A DNA stretch of 64,000 nucleotides from Pseudarthrobacter naphthalenicus (GCF_029076445.1 NZ_JARESG010000001.1:248001-312000), one strand, 5' to 3'. Positions 55,196 through 63,965 are shown, counted from the stretch's first letter. Program-made: numbers and translations. The notes: generated by a model not told the origin, from the letters alone.

Positions 55196-55807
55196 ATGAA
55201 TCAAACAGGTGGTCCCGGCTGGCAGATCACAACGGACACGTCCGGACCCCTGATGATCGCGCTGTTTGTCCGCGATGCGGCAGGCCTGGACGGGGCGGGC
55301 CATCCCGCACTTTGTCACGCAGCCCCGAAGGTCCGGCAGGCCGACCATTCGCATCTGACTGCCGATGTGGGCGGGGTAAGTGCGCTGAAGACCGAGTGGG
55401 AAGCCTGGTGGGAGCAGCTGCTCAAGGCCCATCCGCAGACCGCGCCGGAACTCTCCCCGCCGGCATTTGAGGCCTTCGGCAACTCCCCGGCCCTCCAGCG
55501 TGTCCTGCAGGCGCACTTCGGTGCCGCCCTGACCTGGGCACGGGAACGCCGGAGCGAATACACCCGCCTGGAGGCGGAACGGGTGGCCAGTGGCACCGAC
55601 CAGCTCCTGGGTGACATCGTGGACGACCGGCTGATGGAGGTTGGCCGGGAGGCGCGGGACTTCAACCTGACCATCATCGAGTTGCCGCTGAACGAAGAGC
55701 GGGCCTGGTACCTGGAACCGGACAAGATCCTCATGAGCCACAACCTCATGTCACAGCCCGAGCTCTTCCGCAGCTACGTCCAGCCGGTGGTGGAAATCCT
55801 CGCTTAG
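55196..55807 (+). CDS. Protein of unknown function, 203 residues
   Basis: A soluble, helix-rich protein with a strong AAGGAGG ribosome site. It has no signal peptide or membrane segment. Regions to note are TEWEAWWEQLLKAHP (about 67-81) and DDRLMEVGREARDFNLTIIELPLNEERAWYLEPDKILMSHNL (about 142-183), which is the most conserved-looking part. It has no motif that I recognise. Its 3' end overlaps the end of the broken arsR frame. Confidence 0.65.
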   Translation: MNQTGGPGWQITTDTSGPLMIALFVRDAAGLDGAGHPALCHAAPKVRQADHSHLTADVGGVSALKTEWEAWWEQLLKAHPQTAPELSPPAFEAFGNSPALQRVLQAHFGAALTWARERRSEYTRLEAERVASGTDQLLGDIVDDRLMEVGREARDFNLTIIELPLNEERAWYLEPDKILMSHNLMSQPELFRSYVQPVVEILA

Positions 55808-55987
55808 GTCGGCGCCCGGTCCGGCGGGCTGGCCCAGGTCCAGTGGTCCCGTCGGGTCGCACACGCGGGACTCCCCGGCGGGCTCGGCCTTCACGATGGA
55901 GAGCAGCCGCCGCCGGCTGGGATCCGCCAGCGCTTGGACTGCAGGGCCTGCACGCCGCCGGAACCCGTCATTCGCGAATATTGACAT
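55751..55987 (-). pseudogene. Truncated ArsR-family regulator
   Basis: The first 50 or so codons match ArsR-type regulators: QALADPSRRRLLSIVKAEPAGE, then VCD (one Cys of the usual CVC) and PLDLGQP where the recognition helix should begin. After about base 55838 the sequence turns into unrelated AGPGADLSEDFHHRLDV and runs antisense into the neighbouring gene. The DNA-recognition helix and dimer region are absent, so it cannot work as a regulator. The start codon sits inside the operator-like palindrome. Confidence 0.7.
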
Positions 55988-56021
55988 GCGTCGATATACT
56001 CGCTGTATCGACGAACGTCAA
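55981..56021. promoter_or_regulatory. ArsR-type operator-like palindrome
   Basis: TTGACATGCGTCGATA (55981-55996) and TATCGACGAACGTCAA (56006-56021) form a 16-bp dyad with three mismatches and a 9-base centre. It resembles ArsR/SmtB sites (TTGAC ends, TCGATA core) and lies before the ArsO-like gene. Confidence 0.6.
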
Positions 56022-56041
56022 TGAACCCAAGGGGTAACCGC

Positions 56042-56065
56042 ATGAGCATCCCGGCTGCCAAATAA
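56042..56065 (+). CDS. Possible 7-codon leader peptide upstream of the ArsO-like gene
   Basis: ATG at 56042 follows AAGGGG at 7 bases and reads MSIPAAK before TAA. It may be a leader peptide or the remnant start of a lost gene between arsR and the flavoprotein. Confidence 0.25.
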   Translation: MSIPAAK

Positions 56066-56102
56066 AAGCCCCGCCCCGCCAACGGAAGAAGCAGCGCGCA
56101 CC

Positions 56103-57476
56103 ATGGATTCACTGAAAAACCTTCCCATTGCCGTCATCGGTGCCGGACCCGTCGGTCTCGCCGCCGCGGCCTACCTGCTCGAACGCGGCCTCCAGCCGCT
56201 GATCTTCGAGGCCGGTCCGACGGCGGGGGCTGCCATTGAGCAGTGGCGCCACATCCGGCTGTTCTCACCGTGGCGGTTTAACCTCGACGCCGCCGCGGTC
56301 CGCCTGCTCGAGCCGACCGGATGGGTTCCGACGCGGCCCACGGCGCTCCCGTACGGCGGGGAACTCATCGACAACTACCTCGCCCCGCTCGCCGCCATCC
56401 CGGCCATCGGTTCACGGCTGCAGACCGGTGCCCGGGTCCTGGCCGTCACGCGCCAGGGCATGGACAAGACGCACACCCGCAACCGCGGGACCACCCCGTT
56501 CGTGGTCCGGGTCGAGCACCAGGACGGGCAAGTCCGGGACCACGCGGTGGCCGGCGTCATCGACGCGTCCGGAACCTGGTCCACCCGCAATCCGCTCGGC
56601 ACGTCGGGGCTTCCCGCCAGCGGCGAGGAGTCCGCCGCGGAGCGGATTGCCTCGCCCCTGCCGGACGTCACAGGCCGGGACCGCGGCACATTCGCGGGCC
56701 GCCGGGTCCTGGTTGTCGGGGCGGGGCACTCGGCCGCCAACACGCTGATCAACCTGGCCGGCCTGGCCCAGGAAGAACCTGACACGGCGATCGTGTGGGC
56801 CGTGCGCGGGCCCTCAGCCGAGAAGGTGTACGGCGGCGGAGACGCCGACGGACTGCCTGCCCGCGGCCAGCTCGGCTCCCGGCTCCGCCGCCTTGTCGAG
56901 GCCGGGACCATCGAACTGCACACCGGATTCGGCATCTCGGCGCTCAAATCCCTGGACTCAGGCGTAAGTGTCGAATCCGTGGATGGACGTCTCCTGGACG
57001 TTGATGTCATCATCCCCTGCACCGGCTTCCGCCCGGACCTGGACATCCTGCGCGAACTGCGCCTGAGCCTGGACCCCGCCGTCGAGGCACCCACCGGGCT
57101 GGGCCCGCTGATCGACCCTGAATTCCACTCCTGCGGAACCGTCGCCCCGCACGGCGCGAAGCTGCTGGCCCATCCGGACAAAGACTTTTACATCGTGGGC
57201 ATGAAGTCCTACGGCCGCGCGCCGACCTTCCTGCTGGCCACCGGCTACGAACAGGTCCGGTCGGTCGTGGCGGCCCTCGCCGGTGACCAGGCCGCAGCGG
57301 ACACCGTCCACCTCGAACTGCCGGAGACCGGGGTGTGCTCCACTGACGGCGGCACCAGTTGCGACACTCCGGCAACCCCGGCGGCCACACAGGACGCCGG
57401 TTGCTGCTCCGCTCCGGAACCGGTGCTGGTCGGCTTCCCAACCGGCCTGGCACATGGCCGTTCCGGCAGCAACTGA
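56103..57476 (+). CDS. ArsO-like FAD-dependent oxidoreductase
   Basis: A 457-residue flavoprotein with two dinucleotide-binding motifs: VIGAGPVGLAAAAYLL (FAD, 11-26) and VVGAGHSAANTL (NADPH, about 203-214). It follows the family pattern of flavin monooxygenase-like proteins found in actinobacterial arsenic operons (ArsO). The C-terminus is Cys-rich (GVCSTDGGTSCD and DAGCCSAPEP, about 406-440), which could bind a metalloid. No ACR3 or ArsC gene lies nearby. The role in arsenic response is inference from family and the operator; a different substrate is possible. Confidence 0.75.
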   Translation: MDSLKNLPIAVIGAGPVGLAAAAYLLERGLQPLIFEAGPTAGAAIEQWRHIRLFSPWRFNLDAAAVRLLEPTGWVPTRPTALPYGGELIDNYLAPLAAIPAIGSRLQTGARVLAVTRQGMDKTHTRNRGTTPFVVRVEHQDGQVRDHAVAGVIDASGTWSTRNPLGTSGLPASGEESAAERIASPLPDVTGRDRGTFAGRRVLVVGAGHSAANTLINLAGLAQEEPDTAIVWAVRGPSAEKVYGGGDADGLPARGQLGSRLRRLVEAGTIELHTGFGISALKSLDSGVSVESVDGRLLDVDVIIPCTGFRPDLDILRELRLSLDPAVEAPTGLGPLIDPEFHSCGTVAPHGAKLLAHPDKDFYIVGMKSYGRAPTFLLATGYEQVRSVVAALAGDQAAADTVHLELPETGVCSTDGGTSCDTPATPAATQDAGCCSAPEPVLVGFPTGLAHGRSGSN

Positions 57477-57484
57477 GCGCTCTC

Positions 57485-58336
57485 CTACTTCGTGGGCGCT
57501 ACGGTGATCCGGACCTGGCCGGCCGGGACGTCAGCCACCTGCCAGCCAGCCTGGTCCTTCCGGACCCAGCTATGGCCGGCAACATCGACGCGTGTCACGG
57601 CCAGGTCCTTGGCGTTTGCCACGGCCCACTGCGCCACGGACCAGGCCTCACTGCTGGCCGCGTCCACAACCAGCGACTTGCCCTCGACGGCGGTTTCCAG
57701 GGCACCGTAGGCCCGAGCGAGTTCCGCGTCCACCGTTTCGGGCTGACCTGGCTCCTGCGGGGCGCGCAGCGTGCACTGAAGAGCCGCGGGCGTCTGGCCG
57801 GATAGCGCAGACGCAAAGGACCGGCCCATCTCCTCGTGCTGGGCGTAGGCGTGGGGAAAGGCCGAGCGCTGCACGCGTTGCGCGGCGTCGGTAATGTCCA
57901 GGGACTCGTAGCCGGGAATTTTCACCAGCGCGTCGTAGAAGGCGTTGACCGCATAGTAGGGATCCATGATCTGCTCTTCGGTTCCCCACCCCTGGGACGG
58001 GCGCTGCTGGAACAGCCCCCGGGAGTCGGGCCCGGCGAGGTCGCCGTGATCGATGTTGCGCAACTTGGATTCCTGCATCGCGGTAGCCAAGGCGATGCTG
58101 GCTGCCCGCGGCGGAAGGCCGCGCTGCACGGCGACGGCGGTAATCAGCGCTGCGTTGACCGTCTGGTCGGTGGCGAGCTCGGCGTGCTGCGTTCCGACGT
58201 CGGCCGTGCAGCGTTCCGCAACCAATGTCTCGGAACGCTGCACGACGGCCACCACCGTATAGATGCCCCCTGCCAGGAGTGCCAGGGCGAGCAGGAGTAC
58301 CGTGGCGCGCCGCAAGCCACGGCCCCTGGTTAGCAC
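57485..58336 (-). CDS. Exported lysozyme-like domain protein
   Basis: A 283-residue protein with an N-terminal membrane anchor (ATVLLLALALLAGGIYTVVAVV, 11-32). The middle domain (about 60-165; ALATAMQESKLRNIDHGDLAGPDSRGLFQQRPSQGWGT) has the conserved lysozyme-like glutamate (QES) and the SRGLFQ segment, as in resuscitation or phage-like muralytic enzymes. It is often misnamed a heavy-metal transporter. It starts 4 bases after the dapD stop, so it is probably cotranscribed with dapD, a wall precursor gene. Confidence 0.75.
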   Translation of the reverse strand: MLTRGRGLRRATVLLLALALLAGGIYTVVAVVQRSETLVAERCTADVGTQHAELATDQTVNAALITAVAVQRGLPPRAASIALATAMQESKLRNIDHGDLAGPDSRGLFQQRPSQGWGTEEQIMDPYYAVNAFYDALVKIPGYESLDITDAAQRVQRSAFPHAYAQHEEMGRSFASALSGQTPAALQCTLRAPQEPGQPETVDAELARAYGALETAVEGKSLVVDAASSEAWSVAQWAVANAKDLAVTRVDVAGHSWVRKDQAGWQVADVPAGQVRITVAPTK

Positions 58337-58340
58337 CGTG

Positions 58341-59369
58341 TCAGTTGGCGTGGAGGGCGTCGTTCAGTTCCACCGTCTGCCCCTTGCGCGGCAGGGCTTC
58401 GACGGCGCCCGTGGTGGAGTTGCGGCGGAAGAGCAGGTTGGGGACGCCGGAGAGCTCTGCGGCCTTGACGATCTTGGTGGTGTCCTCGCCCACCTCGTCC
58501 TTGGGCCCCGGAACACGAACGCGGGTGCCGGCGGTCACGTAGAGGCCGGCTTCCACCACGGAGTCATCGCCAATGCTGATGCCGACGCCGGAATTGGCGC
58601 CCAGCAGGACACGCTCACCGACGGCGATCCGCTCCTTGCCACCGCCGGAGAGGGTACCCATGATGGAGGCGCCGCCGCCCACGTCACTGCCGTCGCCGGT
58701 GACCACACCGGCGGAGATGCGGCCTTCAACCATGGAGGCGCCCAGGGTGCCGGCGTTGAAGTTCACGAAGCCTTCGTGCATTACGGTGGTGCCCTCCGCG
58801 AGGTGGGCGCCCAGGCGGACACGGTCGGCGTCGGCGATCCGGACACCGGAGGGTACGACGTAGTCCACCATGCGCGGGAACTTGTCGATCCCGTAGACCG
58901 TCACGGCCCCGCGGCGGCGCAGCCTGGCGCGGGTCAGTTCAAAGCCCTCCACGGCGGCGGGGCCGAAGTTGGTCCAGACAACGTTGGGGAGCTTGCCGAA
59001 AATGCCGTCCAGGTTGATGGTGTTGGGCTGCACCAGCCGGTGCGAGAGCAGGTGCAGGCGGAGGTAGGCGTCCACGGTGTCCGCCGGTGCTTCATCAAGG
59101 TTGATCTGGGCGAAGACCACCTTCTGGTCGGTCCCGCGGTCCGCGTCGGTTCCCTCTTCGGCGAGCTGGAGGAGGGTTGCGTCCGCGTTCTCCACGGCAC
59201 GCAGGCTGTCGGCCGCAATGCCCAGGGCCGGTGCAGGGAACCAGACATCCAGGACAGTGGCCTGTCCGCCGGCTGTGGCGATGGTCGCCAGGCCGAAGCC
59301 GTAAGCGGAGCGGTCTTCGGAGCTTGCATTCTGGTCTTCGGGCACGGCGGAAGTAGCGGTCTCAGTCAT
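58341..59369 (-). CDS. dapD: Tetrahydrodipicolinate N-succinyltransferase
   Basis: A 342-residue trimeric acyltransferase that makes N-succinyl-2-amino-6-oxopimelate, the step before DapC in lysine synthesis. The C-terminal left-handed beta-helix is built of hexapeptide turns ([40 protein letters not shown]). The long N-terminal domain is of the actinobacterial type. The ATG has TAGACT 6 bp upstream. It is divergent from dapE, 50 bases away. Confidence 0.95.
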   Translation of the reverse strand: MTETATSAVPEDQNASSEDRSAYGFGLATIATAGGQATVLDVWFPAPALGIAADSLRAVENADATLLQLAEEGTDADRGTDQKVVFAQINLDEAPADTVDAYLRLHLLSHRLVQPNTINLDGIFGKLPNVVWTNFGPAAVEGFELTRARLRRRGAVTVYGIDKFPRMVDYVVPSGVRIADADRVRLGAHLAEGTTVMHEGFVNFNAGTLGASMVEGRISAGVVTGDGSDVGGGASIMGTLSGGGKERIAVGERVLLGANSGVGISIGDDSVVEAGLYVTAGTRVRVPGPKDEVGEDTTKIVKAAELSGVPNLLFRRNSTTGAVEALPRKGQTVELNDALHAN

Positions 59370-59375
59370 GCCCCC

Positions 59376-59381
59376 AGTCTA
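59376..59381 (-). promoter_or_regulatory. -10 box of dapD (leaderless)
   Basis: TAGACT on the minus strand, exactly 6 bp before the ATG at 59369. It is the same hexamer as the dapE box, on the opposite strand. Confidence 0.6.
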
Positions 59382-59407
59382 GCGAGAGCAGGGCGCGGGG
59401 TTCGAAC

Positions 59408-59413
59408 TAGACT
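59408..59413 (+). promoter_or_regulatory. -10 box of dapE (leaderless)
   Basis: TAGACT exactly 6 bp before the GTG at 59420. The upstream promoter half overlaps the dapD promoter. Confidence 0.6.
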
Positions 59414-59419
59414 GGCAAC

Positions 59420-60556
59420 GTGACTGCCGAAACCGCCCCTGAACCGACCACCGCTCCTTTAGACCTCAGCCAGGACGTTGCGGTGCTGACCGCCGCCCTG
59501 ATGGACATCAACAGTGTGTCCGGGAACGAGAAGGACCTGGCGGACGCCGTTGACGTGGCGCTTCGGGCCATTCCGGAGCTCCGTGTGGTCCGCGACGGCG
59601 ACTCGATTATTGCGCGCACGGAGCTGGGCCGGCCGGAACGCGTCATTCTTGCCGGGCATCTGGACACAGTGCCGCTGCCCACCACCCCCGGCGCGCGCGG
59701 CACGGTCCCGTCAACCTGGGATTCCGGCACTCCGGGGAAGGGCGTCCTTTACGGGCGTGGCGCCACGGACATGAAGGGCGGGGTTGCGGTGCAGCTCGCG
59801 CTTGCGGCCACCATGTTCGACGGCGGGGCCGTCCCGGGGCGGGACGTCACCTTTGTGTTTTATGACCATGAGGAAGTGGAAGCGGTCAAAAGCGGACTGG
59901 GGCGCCTGGTGCGCAACCATGGCGACCTCCTCGACGGCGACTTTGCCATCCTCCTGGAGCCGACGCACGGCACCGTGGAGGGCGGCTGCAACGGCACCAG
60001 CCGTTTCGAAGCCACGACGGTGGGGGAGGCGGCACATTCCGCACGTGCGTGGATGGGCAGCAACGCCATCCACGCCGCCGCCCCCATCCTTGCCCGGCTG
60101 GCAGCCTACGAACCGCAGACCATCAACGTGGACGGCCTCGACTACCGGGAAAGCCTCAACGCCGTCAAGATCAACGGCGGCACCGCGGGAAACGTCATTC
60201 CGGACCGGTGCGTGGTGGAGATCAACTACCGCTTCGCCCCGGACAAGTCTCCGGAGCAGGCTGAGGCCGTGGTCCGGGAGCTGCTGGCGGGGTTCGAGGT
60301 GGTGCGCACGGACGCTGCCGCGGGCGCGCGTCCCGGACTGAACCATCCGGCTGCCGCGTCCTTCGTGGCCGCGGTCGGAGCCGAGCCCAAACCCAAATAC
60401 GGTTGGACCGACGTCGCGCGTTTCAGTGAACTGGGGATCCCGGCGGTGAACTTTGGCCCCGGTGATCCGTTGCTGGCCCATAAGGATGAGGAACACGTCG
60501 ACGCCGATGCCATCCGCGAGTGCCTCAGGGTGCTGCGGAGCTGGCTGGCGGAGTAG
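59420..60556 (+). CDS. dapE: Succinyl-diaminopimelate desuccinylase
   Basis: A 378-residue M20 metallopeptidase-family enzyme that removes succinate to give LL-diaminopimelate. Metal ligands are seen in GHLDTVPLP (His, Asp), GRGATDMKGG (Asp), and YDHEEVE (catalytic Glu pair). The dimerisation domain follows at about 180-290. It is the third succinylase-route gene in the window and is divergent from dapD. A long terminator follows. Confidence 0.95.
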   Translation: MTAETAPEPTTAPLDLSQDVAVLTAALMDINSVSGNEKDLADAVDVALRAIPELRVVRDGDSIIARTELGRPERVILAGHLDTVPLPTTPGARGTVPSTWDSGTPGKGVLYGRGATDMKGGVAVQLALAATMFDGGAVPGRDVTFVFYDHEEVEAVKSGLGRLVRNHGDLLDGDFAILLEPTHGTVEGGCNGTSRFEATTVGEAAHSARAWMGSNAIHAAAPILARLAAYEPQTINVDGLDYRESLNAVKINGGTAGNVIPDRCVVEINYRFAPDKSPEQAEAVVRELLAGFEVVRTDAAAGARPGLNHPAAASFVAAVGAEPKPKYGWTDVARFSELGIPAVNFGPGDPLLAHKDEEHVDADAIRECLRVLRSWLAE

Positions 60557-60582
60557 CTGCCGCCTTAGACGCACATAGCGCG

Positions 60583-60632
60583 CACACAGAGGAGGGTCCG
60601 CAGCCAGTTGGCTGCGGACCCTCCTCTGTGTG
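60583..60632. terminator. Bidirectional terminator between dapE and gluD
   Basis: A perfect 24-bp inverted repeat (60583-60606 with 60609-60632) with a minimal loop. It ends 10 bases before the gluD stop, so it can serve both convergent genes. Confidence 0.9.
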
Positions 60633-60641
60633 GGCGATGGG

Positions 60642-61481
60642 CTACTTGAGTTCCGGTGCAACGACGGCGGTGGGTGCCTTCGCCACACCGCCCGCGGTCT
60701 TGTTCGACCCGCGGCGCTCGATCCAGACCGCTATCCGGGAAACCGTGATGTTGATCGCGATGTAGATTGCGGCGGCGACGAAAAAGATGGGGAACAGGAA
60801 CGCGTTACCCAGGAAGTCCGCCATGACCTGCACGGCCCGGAGCAGTTCGCCGTAGGCCACGATGTAGCCCAGCGAGGTGTCCTTCAGGAGGACCACCAGC
60901 TGGGCAACCAGTGACGGCATCATGCGCCGGATAGCCTGGGGCAGCTCGATCAGCATCCGGGACTGGAAGCTGGTCAGGCCAATGGTCAGGCCTGCCTCCC
61001 GCTGGCCCTTGGGCAGCGACTGGATGCCTGCCCGGATGATTTCCGCGAAGATCGCAGCGTTGTAGAGGACAAGCCCGGCGATCACTGCGATGAACGAGCT
61101 GGTGCCGAACACCAGCAGGACGAACAGCATCATCAGGACAACGGGCATGCCGCGCAGGAACTCCAGCACCACCCGGGTGGGGATCCGGATCCAGGCGACC
61201 AGGGAGATGCGCAGCAGGCACAGCATCAGGCCCAGCGGGAAAGCAATGACAGCCGCGATGGCGGCGGCGCTGAGGGTGGCCCCGATGCCGTTGCCAAGCA
61301 GTGTCCAGACATCGGCCCGGGTGAAGATGGCCCAGCGGCGGCCTTCGAAAATACCCTGCTGAGCGAGCGTCATGATGATGAAGGCCAACAGGCCCAGGAT
61401 GATCACTGTTCCGATGATGGAACCGATGAGGGAGATCCGGCGGGCCTTCGGGCCCGGTACGTCGTAGAGGACTGAAGTCAT
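60642..61481 (-). CDS. gluD: Glutamate ABC transporter permease GluD
   Basis: A 279-residue permease of the HisM/GlnP type with five or six helices. The EAA loop is GIQSLPKGQREAGLTIGLTSFQSRMLIELPQA (about 153-184). It is the last gene of a four-gene operon matching Corynebacterium gluABCD. Its start overlaps the gluC stop by 4 bases. Confidence 0.92.
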   Translation of the reverse strand: MTSVLYDVPGPKARRISLIGSIIGTVIILGLLAFIIMTLAQQGIFEGRRWAIFTRADVWTLLGNGIGATLSAAAIAAVIAFPLGLMLCLLRISLVAWIRIPTRVVLEFLRGMPVVLMMLFVLLVFGTSSFIAVIAGLVLYNAAIFAEIIRAGIQSLPKGQREAGLTIGLTSFQSRMLIELPQAIRRMMPSLVAQLVVLLKDTSLGYIVAYGELLRAVQVMADFLGNAFLFPIFFVAAAIYIAINITVSRIAVWIERRGSNKTAGGVAKAPTAVVAPELK

Positions 61482-62128
61482 CGGGCAATCGCCACCTTTC
61501 GTTCCACCGTGCTGGCAAGGATGCCCAGCGGGACGGTGAGCAGCAGATAGAAGAATGCCACGCCGAGCAGCACGGCCATGACCTGGTCACCGTTGGCGTT
61601 GGCCATCTGGCGGCCGTAGCCGAACAGTTCAAGCACGAAGAACGCACCGGCCACCGAGGAGTTCTTGACCAGGGCGATCAGGATGTTGATCAGCGGCGGG
61701 ATCACGGTCCGAAGGGCCTGCGGCAGGATGATGAGCGAGAGGACCTGGCCGAACTTCATGCCGATGCTGCGCGCTGCCTCGGCCTGGCCGATGGGGACGC
61801 TGTTGACGCCCGAGCGGACGGCTTCGGCGATGAATGCCGCGGTGTAGGCACTGAGCGCGATGATGGCTGCGATCTCAAACTGCTCAAACTTAACGCCGAG
61901 GCGGGGGAGGACAATCGCTGCGAAGAAGAAGGCAATGGTCAGGGGTGTGTTGCGGAGGACTTCCACGTACACGGTGCTGAATCCGCGGAGGGCCGCTATG
62001 GGGGAGACCCGGGCAGCAGCCAGGAGTGTTCCGACAATGAGCGCGATGATCCCGGAGACGACAGAGAGGAAGAGGGTGCGCAGAAGGCCTTCCCAGTAGA
62101 GGGGGAGGTTGTGAATGATGACGTCCAT
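61478..62128 (-). CDS. gluC: Glutamate ABC transporter permease GluC
   Basis: A 216-residue permease with five predicted helices. The EAA loop is GVNSVPIGQAEAARSIGMKFGQVLSLIILPQALRTV (about 111-146). It forms a pair with GluD. A stem-loop separates it from gluB, which may lower its expression relative to the binding protein. Confidence 0.92.
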   Translation of the reverse strand: MDVIIHNLPLYWEGLLRTLFLSVVSGIIALIVGTLLAAARVSPIAALRGFSTVYVEVLRNTPLTIAFFFAAIVLPRLGVKFEQFEIAAIIALSAYTAAFIAEAVRSGVNSVPIGQAEAARSIGMKFGQVLSLIILPQALRTVIPPLINILIALVKNSSVAGAFFVLELFGYGRQMANANGDQVMAVLLGVAFFYLLLTVPLGILASTVERKVAIAR

Positions 62129-62175
62129 AGGATCCTTCGGCTCTGGGCGTAGTGGGCGTAAACCAGGCTGGCAGC

Positions 62176-62211
62176 TTCCGGGGCGTCCGCTGTGATGCGT
62201 ACGCCCCGGAA
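62176..62211 (-). other. Stem-loop between gluB and gluC
   Basis: An 11-bp stem TTCCGGGGCGT/ACGCCCCGGAA (62176-62186, 62201-62211) with a 14-base loop. No T run. It may be an attenuator or protect the upstream transcript. Confidence 0.6.
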
Positions 62212-62241
62212 ACTGGGGAGGCTACAGGGTAGCGGTGCTGC

Positions 62242-63129
62242 CTAGTAACGGACGATGGCGGGAAGCTCAGGGGCGGTCTTGATGACCGAACCTGCGGTGG
62301 CTTCCCAGGCCTTCTTGTAGGACCCGTCCTTGGCGAATGCCTCAAGCTGGTCGTCAATCCAGTTGCGGAACTCGGCGTCGTCCTTCTTCAGGCCGATGCC
62401 GTAGGGCTCCTTGGTGAAGGTCTCATCCGAGGCAAGCTTGAAGGCGTCCGGTTCCTTGTCCACAAAGCCGGCCAGGATCACGTTGTCCGTGGTGATGGCT
62501 TCAACCTGCTTGTTGCGCAGCGGCTCGAGGCAGGCGGAGTAGGTCGCTGCCGGAACGAGTTCGGCTCCGTACTTGTCCACGATGGTGGCGGCCGGGGTTG
62601 AGCCGGTCACGGAACAGACCTTCTTGCCCTTGACATCTTCGGGCTTCTTGATGGTGTTGTTGTCCTTGTTGACCATGAGGGCCTGGCCGGCTTCGTAGTA
62701 CGGGCCCGCAAAGCTGACAACCTGCTTGCGCTTGTCGTTGATGGTGTACGTGGCGATGACGAGGTCAACCTTGCCCTGTTCGATGAAGGGTTCGCGGTTG
62801 GCCGACACGGTCTCGGACCATTCGATCTTGTCCGCCGGGATACCCAGCTTGGCAGCAATGAGTTTGCCCATTTCCACGTCAAACCCGACGGGCTTTCCGT
62901 CCAGGCCGACCTGGCCGAAGAGGGGCTGATCGTACTTCGTGCCGATCTTGATGGTGCCTGCGCTGGAAAGCTTCGCCATGGTGGTGCCTGCGGCAAACGA
63001 CGGCTTCTCGGCAACCGTCGGGTTGGTCGTTGTGCCGGGGGTAGAGCCGCCACATGCGCTCAGGGACAGTGCCAGGGCGGCGCTGGCCGCCACGAAGAAC
63101 GACTTCCGGCGGGTCATAAATGCCATCAT
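62242..63129 (-). CDS. gluB: Glutamate-binding lipoprotein GluB
   Basis: A 295-residue family 3 binding lipoprotein with lipobox LSAC (Cys26). TIKIGTKYDQPLFGQV starts the mature domain, and the family pattern KPVGFDVEMGKLIAAKLG (about 73-90) follows. The ATG at 63129 is preceded by AAAGGAATGTC; a longer frame to 63156 has no site. It captures glutamate or a related amino acid for GluC, GluD and GluA. Confidence 0.93.
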   Translation of the reverse strand: MMAFMTRRKSFFVAASAALALSLSACGGSTPGTTTNPTVAEKPSFAAGTTMAKLSSAGTIKIGTKYDQPLFGQVGLDGKPVGFDVEMGKLIAAKLGIPADKIEWSETVSANREPFIEQGKVDLVIATYTINDKRKQVVSFAGPYYEAGQALMVNKDNNTIKKPEDVKGKKVCSVTGSTPAATIVDKYGAELVPAATYSACLEPLRNKQVEAITTDNVILAGFVDKEPDAFKLASDETFTKEPYGIGLKKDDAEFRNWIDDQLEAFAKDGSYKKAWEATAGSVIKTAPELPAIVRY

Positions 63130-63203
63130 GACATTCCTTTCATTGGTGGGCCGCAAGTCGCGGCCCGGATGCGAGTTGGAGTGGGTAATGGGTGCTGGAA
63201 AAA

Positions 63204-63959
63204 TCAGTGGGTGAGCAGCTTGGACAGGAAGTCCTTGGCGCGGTCGCTCTTCGGGTTGGTGAAGAATTCCTCTGGGGTGGCGTCCTCGACGATCTGGCCG
63301 TCGGCCATAAACACCACGCGGTCAGCAGCCTTCCGGGCGAAGCCCATTTCGTGCGTGACCACCACCATGGTCATGCCTTCCTTCGCCAACTGGATCATGA
63401 CGTCCAGGACCTCGTTGATCATTTCGGGGTCCAGCGCTGAGGTGGGCTCATCGAAGAGCATGACCTTGGGCTTCATGGCCAGGGCGCGGGCAATGGCCAC
63501 ACGCTGCTGCTGGCCGCCCGAAAGCTGGGCCGGGAGCTTGGGCGCCTGGTGACCGACGCCCACGCGCTCCAACAGGGCCATGGCTTCCTTGTCCGCCTGC
63601 CCTTTGGCCACCCCTTTGACCTTGATGGGGCCCAGGGTCACGTTCTCAAGAATCGTCTTGTGCGCGAAAAGGTTGAAGGACTGGAAAACCATGCCGACGT
63701 CGGCGCGCAGCTGAGCCAGCTCCTTGCCTTCTTCCGGCAGCACTTTGCCGTCAATGCTGATGGTGCCGCCCTCAATCGTTTCCAGGCGGTTGATGGCACG
63801 GCACAGTGTGGACTTGCCCGAGCCTGAGGGCCCGATGACAACCACCACCTCGCCCTTCTTGACCTGAAGATTGATGTCCTTCAGAACGTGCAGCTGGCCA
63901 TAATGCTTATTCACACCATTCAGGGAGACGAGCGCGTCGCCGGGCACATGAGTAGTCAT
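63204..63959 (-). CDS. gluA: Glutamate ABC transporter ATPase GluA
   Basis: A 251-residue ATPase. Walker A GPSGSGKS is at 43-50, the signature [17 protein letters not shown] near 145, Walker [14 protein letters not shown] near 166, and the H-loop is THEMGFAR. It is the first gene of the operon. TAGATT lies 6 bp before the ATG at 63959, with no ribosome site. Confidence 0.95.
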   Translation of the reverse strand: MTTHVPGDALVSLNGVNKHYGQLHVLKDINLQVKKGEVVVVIGPSGSGKSTLCRAINRLETIEGGTISIDGKVLPEEGKELAQLRADVGMVFQSFNLFAHKTILENVTLGPIKVKGVAKGQADKEAMALLERVGVGHQAPKLPAQLSGGQQQRVAIARALAMKPKVMLFDEPTSALDPEMINEVLDVMIQLAKEGMTMVVVTHEMGFARKAADRVVFMADGQIVEDATPEEFFTNPKSDRAKDFLSKLLTH

Positions 63960-63965
63960 AAGAAG

